Source: Hoplostethus atlanticus
Taxonomy: Eukaryota > Chordata > Actinopteri > Trachichthyiformes > Trachichthyidae
DNA: 64,000 nucleotides
Direction of reading: 5' to 3'
NCBI GenBank assembly: GCA_034670405.1
Contig: JAXDDX010000023.1
Location: forward strand, 391,501 to 455,500
Of the stretch, positions 1-11,198 are shown piece by piece (the stretch's first letter is position 1; every line of letters starts with the position of its first letter). Below the pieces are notes generated by a model that made no database searches, was not told the DNA's origin, and saw only the letters and a program-made list of their open reading frames with translations. A program made the translations under genes and the position numbers.

Positions 1-260
1 GGAGAGAAGGATGGAAGGATGGATGAAGGGAGGAAAAGAAGAGGAGGAGAGTCAGGACAGCTGTCGGGACAAGTTGCACCGTCCTCCCCAGCTTAACTTT
101 GCAGGAAGCTGTGGGTGTCCTCCAGCAACGCACCGCCATCACATCAGCTGCCATGACATCAGACTAGAGGAGGGGGGAGGTGGGGGGTGGGGGGGGAGTG
201 GCATGTCAGTGCAGGTGCTGCAGTCATCTCTGCCAGACACCTGCCTGGGCAGCGGGTGTA

Positions 261-326
261 AACACACACACACACACACACACACTTACCATCTATATAC
301 CTCTCACACAATCCTCACTTCTGAGA

Positions 327-371
<45 letters not shown>

Positions 372-407
372 ATCTATATACCTCTCACACAATTCTCACT
401 TTTGAGA

Positions 408-445
<38 letters not shown>

Positions 446-484
446 ACCATCTATATACCTCTCACACAATCCTCACTTCTGAGA

Positions 485-521
<37 letters not shown>
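261..521. repeat. Composite CA microsatellite with three near-identical spacers
   Basis: Four (AC)n tracts (about 261-285, 329-370, 409-443 and 487-521) are separated by three copies of a roughly 40-bp spacer. The spacers start with catctatatacctctcacac and end with ctgagagg or ttgagagg. Spacers 1 and 3 match; spacer 2 differs by C to T changes (aattctcactttt). The array therefore behaves as a minisatellite with a unit of about 80 bp that contains a microsatellite. Reading frames through it encode only His-Thr repeats and are not genes. Confidence 0.93.
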
Positions 522-524
<3 letters not shown>

Positions 525-736
525 CAGCAGCACTTCCAACAGAGCATGCAGGTAATCTATGACAAAGACAAACAAACAAACAAACCCAAACACACACAGT
601 AAAACGAGGCGAGTGAACGCAGCCCTACTGGCGGAGAGCAGCCCGGGACAGAGTCGGTGTTGAGAGGATGAACGCTGGGGACCATCCACGCTCACCTCCA
701 GCTTCAGAGAGATGGGTCGGGCCCACTGGCTCACCC

Positions 737-780
<44 letters not shown>

Positions 781-3258
781 CTCGTGCACAGAGCTTCTCT
801 CCCTCCCCCTGTCACTCTCTCGACACGACTCGGCCCCTCCCCTCTTCGTTCTCTCTCTCTCTCTCTCCACCCACCCTCCCCCCTCCTCCTCTCCCCCTCC
901 CTCTCGGTGGAGTTGTGCGAGTCCCTGCCTCTGTTGTAGTGCTGCAAGGTCAAGGTTTTTTTTTTTTTTTTTCTGAATCTGGTTTATTCCAGCTAGAGAG
1001 AAACACAGTGTGGACCGGTGGATCTGAACCACGTGGGCTCAGGTTTTCATTACGACCAAACACTAAACCATCACTTTTCTTTCCTTAAAAGGCCTCGAAT
1101 AACTACCAACAGCTTGACTCTACTGGCTGTGATGAATACTATGAATTCCCTACCCTACAGATTGACATCAGCCTGAAACGGTGGTAACCCTCCACCTCGA
1201 CATGGTGGAGAACCAGCGCCGCGGAGCAACGTAGCACCAACACAGCATCGCAGCGCTAATGCTCAGGCCTAAGCTTCCTCCTCGATAAGAACGGTCGAGC
1301 ACGGTGTCGCTAACATGGGCTGAAACACAAGGCGATGACTGAACAAGCCTCGCTAGCGCTACTTCAATAACACAGAGATGTTAAACTCAACAACATAATG
1401 AACAGCATCCTCCCCGGGGGGGGGGGAAGACGAGGTAGACTTACTGTTGTGGCTGTAAACTGCAGCTGGCATGGAGCGGCATTAATATGGCGGTCCGACG
1501 CTCTCTATCCACTTGAGAGGAAGTTTGCCAGGGGTGTGTGTGTGTGTGTGTGCCACCACCCCACACCCTCCTCCCCCTTTATAACCCTGGGCACCCACGG
1601 GGGCTCTCACCTGCACCGCTGATGTGGCAGCGCGACTGTCGGCGGCACCAGGAGAGAGAGTGTGTGTAAACTAGCTGTTGTGTCTCTTACCACCGGGCCT
1701 GCAGGATTACTGGTAATGGGATTTCCCCCCCCCTCCCCCCGTCTGACAGGTGGCGTCCCCGTTTAGCTCAAGTTCAGCTTTGGTTATAACAACACCGCAG
1801 AGGGTTTAAAGCTGTCCCCATGCTGGTCCCCATGCTACCTGGGAATACAGGCGGATTGCTCTAGTGCCGGTATCGAGATGTCATTTGATTCAACAACAAA
1901 GTGAAATTATCTCACCTGATTGGCAGATTTCTTGCTTTAAAGGTGAAATACGTTTTCAAGACGTTTTTACGCTTTCAATCTCAGGTGAAGTGATTTATTA
2001 GGACGGATGTTTTTGCAGTGAGACTGAATGCCGTGACCACACACACCCGTGACTGATCATCTCGGCACTTCGGCTATCTCAAACAACAGAGTGAATCACG
2101 TTCAGATCGGGAAAATCTCCTCTGATGGCGTCTGAGAATCAAAAACAGGAAACTGTGACGGAGCAGAACCGACGCCTGATGGAGATAGCTGCTTTGCTAG
2201 AAGTGTAATAATGATCCGGGGAGGGTTTTTAACATTTCTTTATCCTGGGAGGGTTTTCTAAGCACGCGGCAACAACTCCTGGAGGACTGAATCTTAAGAC
2301 CACAGTGTTTTCCTGCACAAGGGCACCTCAGCAGCAGGTTTTGAGGTAGTGCCAGGTCCAGTGGGACAGGACTACGGCGGGGGGAGCAGTGGGGGAGATC
2401 TCTAAACACCGCCACTCCTCGGGGGGGAAGGAACAGCTCATTTTCCTCACCCACATCTGTCTCCTGCTAATTCAGTGTAAAAAACACACACTTGTCGAGC
2501 TGCACACTTCCACCGAGTCACAGGGAGGAAAGGGCAAGAAAACAAGGGAGAAAGAGGGAGGGAGGGAGGGGCGGAGACTGAGGAAGACAACAATAGCTTG
2601 CGGCGCGTCATAATGTAATGGTGCTAATGAGGATAAAGAGGCTTGTCACCTTTTCCAACATAAGCCTCTGAAAGCAGGACAGCTTGTGACATCGCAGGGA
2701 TCAGCGCCGCTTGTTTCAGGGGCTGTCCTGCAACGTGGGGCGATGTGGGAGGGGCTTAGGCGTCGCGCAGCCGGACGCGAACAAAACCTCAGCTAGCCGG
2801 CCGGAGAGAGTCGTGGAGAGGTTCATGACACTGAACTGATGAAACGCCATAAAAAAGAAATGTAAGAGCACTACACTTCAAAAAGGTGGCATAGAACTAA
2901 AGGCTGAAATGAAAAGGGAGATTCTGAACACTTTACAGCTGCCATAAAGGTCCGGTGGAGTACGTTTGGTCAATTTGCACCATAAAAGCATTTACAACGT
3001 GCGTACTTCTCTCTCTCCTCTCTGAAGGAACATAAAAGCCTTTCTCCGATGCCTGGCAGCTTCCGCTAAAACACTCGGCACATGCCAGTAAAGAATAATA
3101 TTCATTTCATGGCGCGTTATGAAACACCACCAACATTACAGTGAGGCAAACCACTGCAGCTACCCAGGAGTCCCTGGGGTCGGGTTCCTGTCATCCCCCA
3201 GATCAACCGCAAACATGTGACACCTCACGTCCAATCAATGCATCAGAGTGTGATCAAT

Positions 3259-3260
<2 letters not shown>
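522..3260. other. Unique non-coding stretch with pyrimidine tracts
   Basis: No supported gene is seen here. The stretch holds a (CT)n tract at 743-773, a second pyrimidine run at 850-868, a poly-T run at 956-972 and a (TG)n run near 1528-1551. It has moderate CpG at 1150-1330. A 27-codon ATG-to-stop frame at 2125-2208 has a fair start context but nothing supports it as a gene. The pyrimidine run plus poly-T followed by unique sequence could be the degraded tail of a retroelement on the plus strand, but no body is recognisable. Confidence 0.6.

Positions 3261-3261
<1 letters not shown>

Positions 3262-3312
<51 letters not shown>
3262..3312. repeat. (GA)n microsatellite
   Basis: About 25 perfect GA dinucleotides embedded in unique sequence. 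Confidence 0.95.
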
Positions 3313-3314
<2 letters not shown>

Positions 3315-4153
3315 ATTACAAAGAAACAATCTACTGATGAAATCAAGCTTGGCAAAACTGCTACGCTGGTATATGACTGACATGGACACTGATAACTGTG
3401 AGGAACCATAAAAAAAAGGAACAATATATATATATCAAACTGAATTCTTTTAATACACAGATAAAATAATAAAAGAAAAGATAAAAAAAGAAAGGAATGA
3501 AAGGCCAGAGGTGTCGTTTCTGTCCAGATGACATCCCAGTTGCTCAGCTTTCAGTTTCATGTCTGTTTTGCTGACTGACCAGTAGAGGGAGTCCTCATTC
3601 CAGTCTTGCAGACCTCACCAAGCGTTTAAGACACACACCGGAGACGGACACTCCAAACAGGGAAGAACGGTTTTGATGTTCAGAACCAACACGATCGAGA
3701 TCAGGTGAAAAGTCATCAGGTATTTGGCGCATTTTCATTCTTCCATTTTTTCAAAAAGGAACACCTGACGCCTCTCTCTTCAGACACCGTCCTTCCCCTC
3801 AGGATGTATCGGCTGATGTAATCCGCAGGCCCGAGGTAGGAAACGTAATTGGGGTGAAGGGGGCTAGCTTTCAGATGAGGCAGAAATAGATTTTTTTTTT
3901 TTTTTTTTTTTTTGACAAAACCATCTCCGTCTCCTGTAATTCTGAAGTCTCTCTTTCTTCTCCCACCAATTAGAGCCGGGCCAGCTGAGTGAGGGGGAGG
4001 AGAGAGGACAGCCATCTCCATCAGCCTGCTAACCACTCAGGGGAGCTCATTAGAGAGACCTGCAGCCCAGAGGCTCGGCGTCGGGCTGGCACTACTTCTG
4101 ACACCACGTCAGTACCATCGTCTTTCTACACAACTAAGAGAAACAGGATAGGT

Positions 4154-4195
<42 letters not shown>

Positions 4196-4645
4196 GGAGA
4201 GAGGGAGCACTTTCAACTCCAGACAACCTGTCACAACACTAAAAGGTGTCCAGATGTAATGAATAACTACGGCAAAAACGGCACACCTTTGAGCCTCTTG
4301 GATGGAGTAATTGAATCAAGGTATTCAATTGGTTTGGCTCACGTGGGCCACCGTAGTCTTCACCGGTGTGATGGAGAAACAGAAATAAAAACGTTCTCCT
4401 CAAAACAACAAGCAGCAGCAGCTCTGCAGCGCGGGTTTGAGCCAAGTATCTGAGGCATAGCCTTGACAATGAAGTCCCGCCTTCGCAGAGCCTGTGATGT
4501 CAGCCTGGGAGCCTCCACCGGGGGGAGTAGAGAGCGCTGCCGGGCTTTGTCACAAACATTTAAGCATGTGTGTGTGCCAACGGTGGGCTCTGTGGTGCAG
4601 CCAGAGCTCATCCCTACCACACTGCAGCTCTCTTGCTCTGGGAGG

Positions 4646-4682
<37 letters not shown>

Positions 4683-6143
4683 GTTTGATACCTGGCATAG
4701 ACTAGTGAAGCGTGGCGTGCCCAGGTACCGGCTCTGGGAGGCTCCACTGAGTCTCGCTGCCACAACACCCGCGGCAGATGTTGGCGTGCGAAGGCACAGC
4801 TGGATCTAATGACTGTTTACCGTCTCGTACACGGAGAGGAGGCTGCCGACTGCCACTTCACCGGCCAGCTACTTGTGCATCAGCTACCCAATACCCACCC
4901 ATCCCTACTCAGTTCAGACTCACAACCCTACGAGGGGGTGTGTTGCATTCAGCTGTGGGTTATACGTCTAGGTGGAGACAGCAGCAGCCATAGCAAAGCA
5001 AGAGTGAGAGTCTTGTGGCTGCATTGCATTCTGGTCTATTGAGAAATTGGTGTTTCTTCCTCTTCCAATGGATTTCTGAGTGTACGACTGTTGAACATCG
5101 ACGCAAATTGGTGGGTCTAGAAAGAAGCCCTCGCTCTTAGAGTCTAGAGGGACTGACACCCAAACCTGACGCTTATAGAGCAAAACAAAAAAAAAAAGTC
5201 TGCTATCAAACTCCCCTGTAGCTGAGCTGTCACACCGTCTGCATTTGGCCAGGTATCCACAGGCAAAATAAAAATACCACCACCAAAACAACAACAGAGT
5301 GGACCCAGGAATGCAGGACACACAGTGCATCTCCAACAGCTGTTCATAGGACAGGACAGAGCCAAGCGTCGCCGACCAGTCACAGCATGGCGCTCATTTC
5401 CAACCCATTTCACTCAGTCAACACAGATAAAGGCTGAGCATCGTCGCACGGCGTAGCAGACACTCTGAGAACGTTCATCACCGCTTTCCTCGAGGACCCT
5501 GACAAATTGAAGAGCTTGTATAGGCAGATAATAGACAATAAGAGTCCTCTGGGTGTCTTGTCACACAAAGATGCACCAAATGAGGTTTGGCCGTTTCATG
5601 AAGCGTCAAAATACTTCAACACATTTGTCATGAGAGCGCAACAATATTTCTCATATCATTTTATTGTGTCAGCGTCATAAAAGACACACAGCGAGATACT
5701 GTAGATCTAAGAAATCACTGAAGAAAGTAAAAGCGTTGTTTTGATGTTTTCAAAGGGAGCTCATATTGATGCAGTGTGAGAGCTCATTTTCAGCCCCGGC
5801 AACTTTTTTTGTCGCCGCGACTTGATAGAGGGGATCGGATGAAAGCTGCTGGCACGAAGGAGTGAGACGGAATAATGCGATTGTTGGCAGCTCTTGGGAG
5901 GAATCGCCGTTTTCCAAATCGGAGCAGAAATGAGCGGGCTATGGCAACGCTGAAACAAAACAAACAACAAACGCCCTGAGAAGATATCACAGCAAACCGG
6001 CAGGAAACGCCACATCCATTATGTCCCCGACGGCCATTATCACGCCGCCTGTATGAATAGGCTGCAATGAATTTCTAATAGGCCTCATCGCTCCTCTGAC
6101 ATCACATAATTTATCTCAGCAAATCCATCAACCAGACACTGTT
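3313..6143. other. Non-coding stretch with GA, GT and poly-T tracts
   Basis: No gene is supported. The stretch contains poly-T at about 3891-3913, interrupted (GA)n at 4156-4205 and (GT)n at 4649-4681. At 6020-6120 there is a block with ATTA-type motifs and no low complexity that resembles conserved non-coding DNA. Frames through the microsatellites are artefacts. Confidence 0.6.
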
Positions 6144-6175
6144 GGGGGGGGGGGGGGGGGATGGGGCATGGAGCT

Positions 6176-6212
<37 letters not shown>

Positions 6213-6332
6213 GCACTTTGGCTCCACGCCCAAGTTGTTTGTGAAAAAAATAAATCAAAGAATGGTTGAAAGAAAGTTTTAGTGTAACAATATACTAATA
6301 CTAATACTTTACACACACACACACACACACAC
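6144..6332. repeat. Poly-G run and two (CA)n microsatellites
   Basis: A 17-base G run (6144-6160) is followed by (CA)n at 6177-6210 and (AC)n at 6311-6332. A C run lies just outside at 6361-6369. Confidence 0.93.
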
Positions 6333-6677
6333 TCTTATCTCCACCTGGTTTATATGACTCCCCCCCCCCGTCTTCCCCAGCCTCCCGTAGCCGAGCCACA
6401 CCCACGCCCACAGAGCGACATTAAAAGCTAATCAGATGTTAAAAGGCTTTTCATTAGGGCCGGAGGAAGACAGATCGGTGTGTGGGGACCGCTGGCTGTG
6501 AGGCAGCGCTGCCTAGTAATTACCAGTGGATCGGAGGTCCACCACCTGCCCCCCCGTCACACATGTTCATCCTGCTGCTCATAAAAACATGCTTGTGCAG
6601 CTGAATTCACACAGGCACTATCTGCATCCACCATGACGTGGAATACATGAAAGATTAATTTGACTTTACTGCTAGAT

Positions 6678-6722
6678 AAAAAAAAAATATATATATATAT
6701 ATAAATAAATAAATAAAATATA
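6678..6722. repeat. A-rich, (AT)n and AAAT low-complexity tract
   Basis: A ten-base A run leads into (AT)n and then AAAT/AAAAT units. Nothing else in 6370-7170 supports a gene. Confidence 0.9.
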
Positions 6723-7170
6723 TGTGTGTTTCTAGGAGAGAAATTTATTTTTGACTGGTAATACAAATCTCTCTCCAAACCTCTAGCGAAGCCATTTCCC
6801 CTTGTTACGCCTACCGCTATTGGTCATCTTGGCTTAATGGCTTTAATCTGACATAACTAGTGAATGTCAGCTTAAAGACATCTCTGGTGTCGTTGCCTCT
6901 CAGATGCTTCGGTGTACCTGAAGAGCTGAAGTGAATTTGACGAGATGATAAGAAAACTCACTGCTGATGGTGATGGTGGCACGTTGGATCTCACCTGCAT
7001 GCTTACTTACAGAGACCCTCCCATGGACAGTAAAAATAAGATTATGATGCAAATATTTCTAGCATGGCAGGTACTGATCTTACATGGTAGAATACTGTTC
7101 TGGTGGCCGGTCAACAATGGTAAGTCGACTCTCTTCCAAGGAAAATAGATATTAGCTGCTCAGAAAGCGT

Positions 7171-7400
7171 CCCACTATGTCCCACTATGCCCCACTATGC
7201 CCCACTATGTCCCAGTATGTCCCACTATGCCCCACTATGTCCCACCATGCCCCACTATGCCCCACTATGTCCCACTATGTCCCAGTATGTCCCACTATGC
7301 CCCACTATGCCCCACTATGTCCCACTATGTCCCAGTATGCCCCACTATGTCCCACTATGCCCCACTATGTCCCACTATGTCCCACCATGCCCCACTATGC
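7171..7400. repeat. Minisatellite: 23 copies of a 10-bp unit
   Basis: Exactly 23 head-to-tail copies of cccactatgY with no indels. Variants are cccagtatg (copies 5, 12 and 17) and cccaccatg (copies 8 and 22); the last base alternates T and C. Because 10 is not a multiple of three, one 30-bp super-period encodes the same decapeptide in all three forward frames (Met-Pro/Ser-His-Tyr and so on) without stops. The open frames are therefore a by-product. The repeat ends abruptly at cccagagtg. Confidence 0.97.
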
Positions 7401-7713
7401 CCAGAGTGCTGGCTAACTGCAGTCAGGATGAGAACAGTAGGAGAGGCAGGGAGCAAATAGAGGGTAACTACTATATACACACAAACACACACACACCCTT
7501 TCTCCTGCCAACTCCATCCTCCCTCTTCCTGAGGATGGAGTGAGCCTCCCTCCTTTCTCCCTTCCTCTCTTAATCTCCTCAGCATTAATTATAACGACAG
7601 TAATAAAGGAGATTGTTTAACGGGGAGGAACTGGAGCAAACCAGCAGGAATTGATTTGGGGGGGCTTCTCCAGTTGTAATTGATTGCAAACTTCAGCCAT
7701 GCATAGTAAAGGG

Positions 7714-7740
7714 TGAGGAGGAGGAGGAGGAGGAGGAGAG
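7714..7740. repeat. (GAG)n trinucleotide tract
   Basis: About nine GAG/GGA units within a purine-rich region (7700-7850) that carries no supported gene. Confidence 0.9.
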
Positions 7741-7982
7741 GGAAAGAGTGAGAGAGCGAAACGTGGGGAGAGGGGTTAAAGGCTGGACAACCCAAGAGAG
7801 GAAGGAGAGGACAATGGGAGGAGAGTAGAGGACAAAGAGGAAATTGTCTTTTCTGTAGCTCTAATCACTAAACACCTTATTAAATTGCTCCTGCAACTAT
7901 CAGCTCAATCAATTCAACGCCCAGTGTGCTGAAATCTCCAGGAGTTTGACTGGGTGACCTTGCTGCAGAGATATATTGATAA

Positions 7983-7983
<1 letters not shown>

Positions 7984-8028
<45 letters not shown>
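7984..8028. repeat. (CA)n microsatellite
   Basis: About 22 perfect CA units. Confidence 0.95.
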
Positions 8029-8029
<1 letters not shown>

Positions 8030-9160
8030 CATACAAATGCATAGTGCAATGACAGCAGACTATACAGGTCGCCCGTGATTCACCAATCAATCACTACTCT
8101 GAGCAGCACAGGTGGGGGGTGGGGTGGGGGGGCTGTAACGTTGATCTGCCGCTCGTGGCTGAATACAACTGATGCCGAAAACAGAAACCCTGAGAAAACA
8201 ACCTCTCCGGCCGTGGAGGTTTTTCCCAGAATGCAAGGCCAAAGGGTTACGTGTGAGCAGCGGGAGGTGTTCCTGGAAGCCGGCGGCCCCAACGCAAGGC
8301 CCTCGGCCGATTGGCTACGGGGGCCGAGTGTAATAAACAACGTTGTGTAGATGTCGTGGTGATATTGCTGGAGCCGTCCAGATGGAGGTCAAACGATCAA
8401 ACTATATAAACATCTCCCCTTTACGCTACACTTTCCTTTTGCTAGTCTCTGAAAACTTTGGTTTATTAGATTATTATAAGGAAAGTAGAGATGTTAGAGT
8501 AACGACAAGATGTCTGACACACTGTGTAATATTCTTTCCGTCTCTCCTGACTCAGCCCTTTCCACAAAGTCTCTTCAATTCGAAAAATACCATCTTGTGT
8601 TTCCTTCCCTTCCACTTGACTTGTCAGTGGTTTGGGGCAATGAGTCAAATAATGATGTTTTCGTGAATTACATAAGGACATGTGACCGGCCAGCTGTTGG
8701 CGGCGTTGCATGCTCAGCTCTGCTCTGTTCTCCAGATAATGAAGCCCTCAGTCGCACTGCACTCCGGTGGAAATCCTCACATGCCCTGCTTTTCGGTATG
8801 CATAAGTACAACCACAATCTGAGTGCTATCCCCAGCTGGTAGACACAAACCTCCAATCCGTTCTGAATTTACAAAAGGTGGCGGAGGAAATCTTTTCCCG
8901 GGGAGAAAATAATGGACTTTCTGACGCCATACTGGGAAAAGCACTTTAGTAGAGAAAGGTCACGGCGAATATGGCCGATAGCTTGGATTTAAAGTGGCTG
9001 CAGGACCGTCGAGAGCAGCACTCTGCCTCTAATCCATCAGAGTGCCATTAGCAGGTGGCACATTGCTGTTAACGGTGTCAGCCGTCAGCGAGCCTCACAG
9101 GGCAGCCGGGCTGGAGGTGGCCCCCGGACCACTGACAGTCCAGGGTCAGGCCCTGGCTGG
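8029..9160. other. Unique non-coding stretch
   Basis: I see no gene, repeat family or RNA. Several frames of 80-110 codons overlap on both strands at 8343-8860, but none has recognisable protein features or paired splice sites. Confidence 0.5.
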
Positions 9161-9600
9161 CCCAGATAGAGCGATCGGCATTCAAGCGCCGGGGCCACAG
9201 AGGCCATAAATGTTGGATGAGCTCTGGCTCATTGAAATGCATAAAACATGGAGGAGGACCCCAGGTGGCGGCCGAGTCCCTGACCGCCCAGCCACTGACC
9301 GAGCCACGGGGTCACCACCGGCACCGGGCCAATTAGAGTCACCTGACAGATTCAAATGGACTCCCAGTGCAGCAGCGCTATAATAAGATCCAAGTTACTA
9401 TGGTGACATTTATCATTACAGCCATTTCCATCCATCACAGTTCCACCCAGCCATGTGTTGTGAGCAATCCTGTGAGATTAGTCTCTCCAGAAAAACATTA
9501 TGGATTAGACTTGATACTGCAGACACATAATTGGGCTCCAATTTCCACATCAGAGTTGCGAGTGGCTGCGTATTTGTCCCCATACAATAAAGTTACAAAG
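9161..9600. other. CNE-like block
   Basis: About 400 bp without microsatellites. It includes motifs such as ggccaattagagtcacctg, attgaaatgcataaaacatgg and a run around 9385-9440 rich in ATTA and TAAT-like words. This texture is typical of vertebrate conserved non-coding elements (enhancers) in introns of developmental genes. Conservation itself is inferred and was not measured. Confidence 0.3.
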
Positions 9601-9605
9601 CACGT

Positions 9606-9959
9606 TTGAACAGGATTCATGCTGGCGAAGCAACGACTGGAAACCAGACAGACGACACAAACATTCCACTGGGGGAAAGAAAAATAACCGGACTCAAATT
9701 ACAGGTGGAAATAAGAAACGACAATGCTGAAATATTCATCAGCGGTACTGGCGTGGTGTCAAAGAGCAACGCAACGTTAAAGAGAGCGACCTCCAGCAGA
9801 GCCCTGGGTACCGGCTCGCCTTCAAACTCCTCCAAAGTCAGAGAAATTGACAGAAAGAAGAAAAAAAGAAAAACGAGACGACCGGAAACTAGAAGCTTGT
9901 CCTGTCACCTCAAACTGCTGTTTCCATCCCTCAAGAGACGTGCAGTCAAGGTAGGTTAG
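9606..9959 (+). other. Unassigned 117-codon open frame
   Basis: A frame open from ATG 9606 ends just after an AAG/GTAGGT donor-like site at about 9950. Its C-terminal half is very basic (KKKKRKTRRPETR). I do not recognise any domain, and an open frame of this length is expected by chance in 64 kb. It is listed only because the frame ends at a splice-like site and the block borders CNE-like DNA. Confidence 0.12.
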
Positions 9960-10269
9960 CCTCCACGCGACACAGACCGTAGCATAGTTAGGTTGAAAAG
10001 GATTCCTTACATACTAAAGACATGTGCGTGAAATTTCTGGAGAATTTTCCTGGAGAATGGCATCTGAGCGGTACAGCTGAATCAATTGAACACAGATGGG
10101 AACATTCAAGCTTCCCCCAGTCTCTCACATGATTCGCTTGCCTGGCTAATAATATCTCTGTGCCATGGCGAAGTCTTTCCTTGCGTAAGCCCCCCTCCTC
10201 CCCCCCCCACATTACGTTGCTGTTCCAGTCCAGCTGACCACCGGTGAATCAGACCCAAACTCTTACTCA

Positions 10270-10760
10270 CCGACAGTGGACTCAGCCATCCGTCTAGCCG
10301 GCTTCCTCCACCTCACCCCTCTCCTCCTTCCTCGCGACCGCTGTTGTTGCTGAGAAGCCTCTGCGCCTCCCTGTGTGCCTCAGGTGTGTTGTGGCTCCTC
10401 CTGAGACGCTCCTGCTGTCCGTTACCCGCTCAGGGAGGGAGGGAGGGAGGCGCTATCAGAGAGCAGCCACCCAACAACAGCTGACTTGATAGCTCTGTTT
10501 ACAGCTCTGCCCCTAGACAAGACACACCCCGGCCCGGGCCCTCTAATTCAACTCCCCGCAGGACACAGCGAGCCGAGGAGACGACTTTACCTGCCAAAAC
10601 GCAGCCTTGTTCGAAAGGCGAGGTCAGCCCCCGAGAGAGCACTTCACAACACGGGAGGGATCACAGAGCGGGTCTCTCGCTTGCCTGGAAGCTGTACGGG
10701 TCTGGGATAGTCGTCAGGGTCCTCCGCGAGACGCCAGACGATCTGCAGAGGTACTGTACT
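10270..10760 (-). promoter_or_regulatory. CpG-rich block, possible promoter
   Basis: This stretch contains many CpG dinucleotides (for example cctcgcgaccgctg and ccgcgagacgccagacg) compared with the flanks, plus an imperfect (GGGA)n run at 10435-10451. Together with the MAESTV exon candidate at its left edge it could be a minus-strand promoter and 5' UTR. No TATA box is obvious, as is usual for CpG promoters. Confidence 0.3.
10271..10289 (-). CDS. Candidate first coding exon (starts MAESTV), minus strand
   Basis: On the minus strand an ATG in good context (CGGATGG, start base 10289) opens MAESTV plus one base. It then meets a near-consensus donor, G/GTGAGTAAG, with intron GT at 10270-10269. 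The exon would leave phase 1. Sequence to the right (10290-10760), which would be 5' UTR and promoter on this strand, is CpG-rich. It also has a second donor-like site (GGCAG/GTAAAG near 10590), which could end a non-coding first exon. Later exons would lie to the left or beyond the window; none was recognised. I cannot name the gene. Its phase does not match the two phase-2 exons at 51.9 and 63.8 kb, so it could be a separate gene or an alternative start. Confidence 0.35.
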
Positions 10761-11164
10761 TCCTGTCCTCGGGGAAGGCAGAGAGGATGCAGGCAGACAC
10801 ACAGACAGGCCGGCCACCTCGGCTGGTAGCCTGCAGTCTGAGGCTCTGAGTTAAATTAATAATACCCTGCGCTGCCTAAGCTTGAAAACGGCCAGATCAG
10901 GTTCCTCTGCTTCTACTGTTTCACAGGCAAACCTTTTTTTTTTTTTTTTCTTTTTAAAAGGGCCTGCATGCTTTACAAACACAGGCCTTTGAAAAACAAC
11001 ACAGTCTCCCCAGAGTTCAAACGCAGCCATGCCAGTGTCTGCAGCAAAGCCCTTTAAAGACAATTTATTACAGAACAGCTCCAGTGAAGCAGGTTCAAAA
11101 AAACTCCCCCCAGATAGTGGAATGGGTAAAGACAAATGCACATGGGCACGCACACACACGCACA

Positions 11165-11198
<34 letters not shown>

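Noticed and set aside
7177-7543. Pro/Tyr/Met-rich repeat proteins in three frames
   Set aside because: Direct consequence of a 10-bp tandem repeat without stops.
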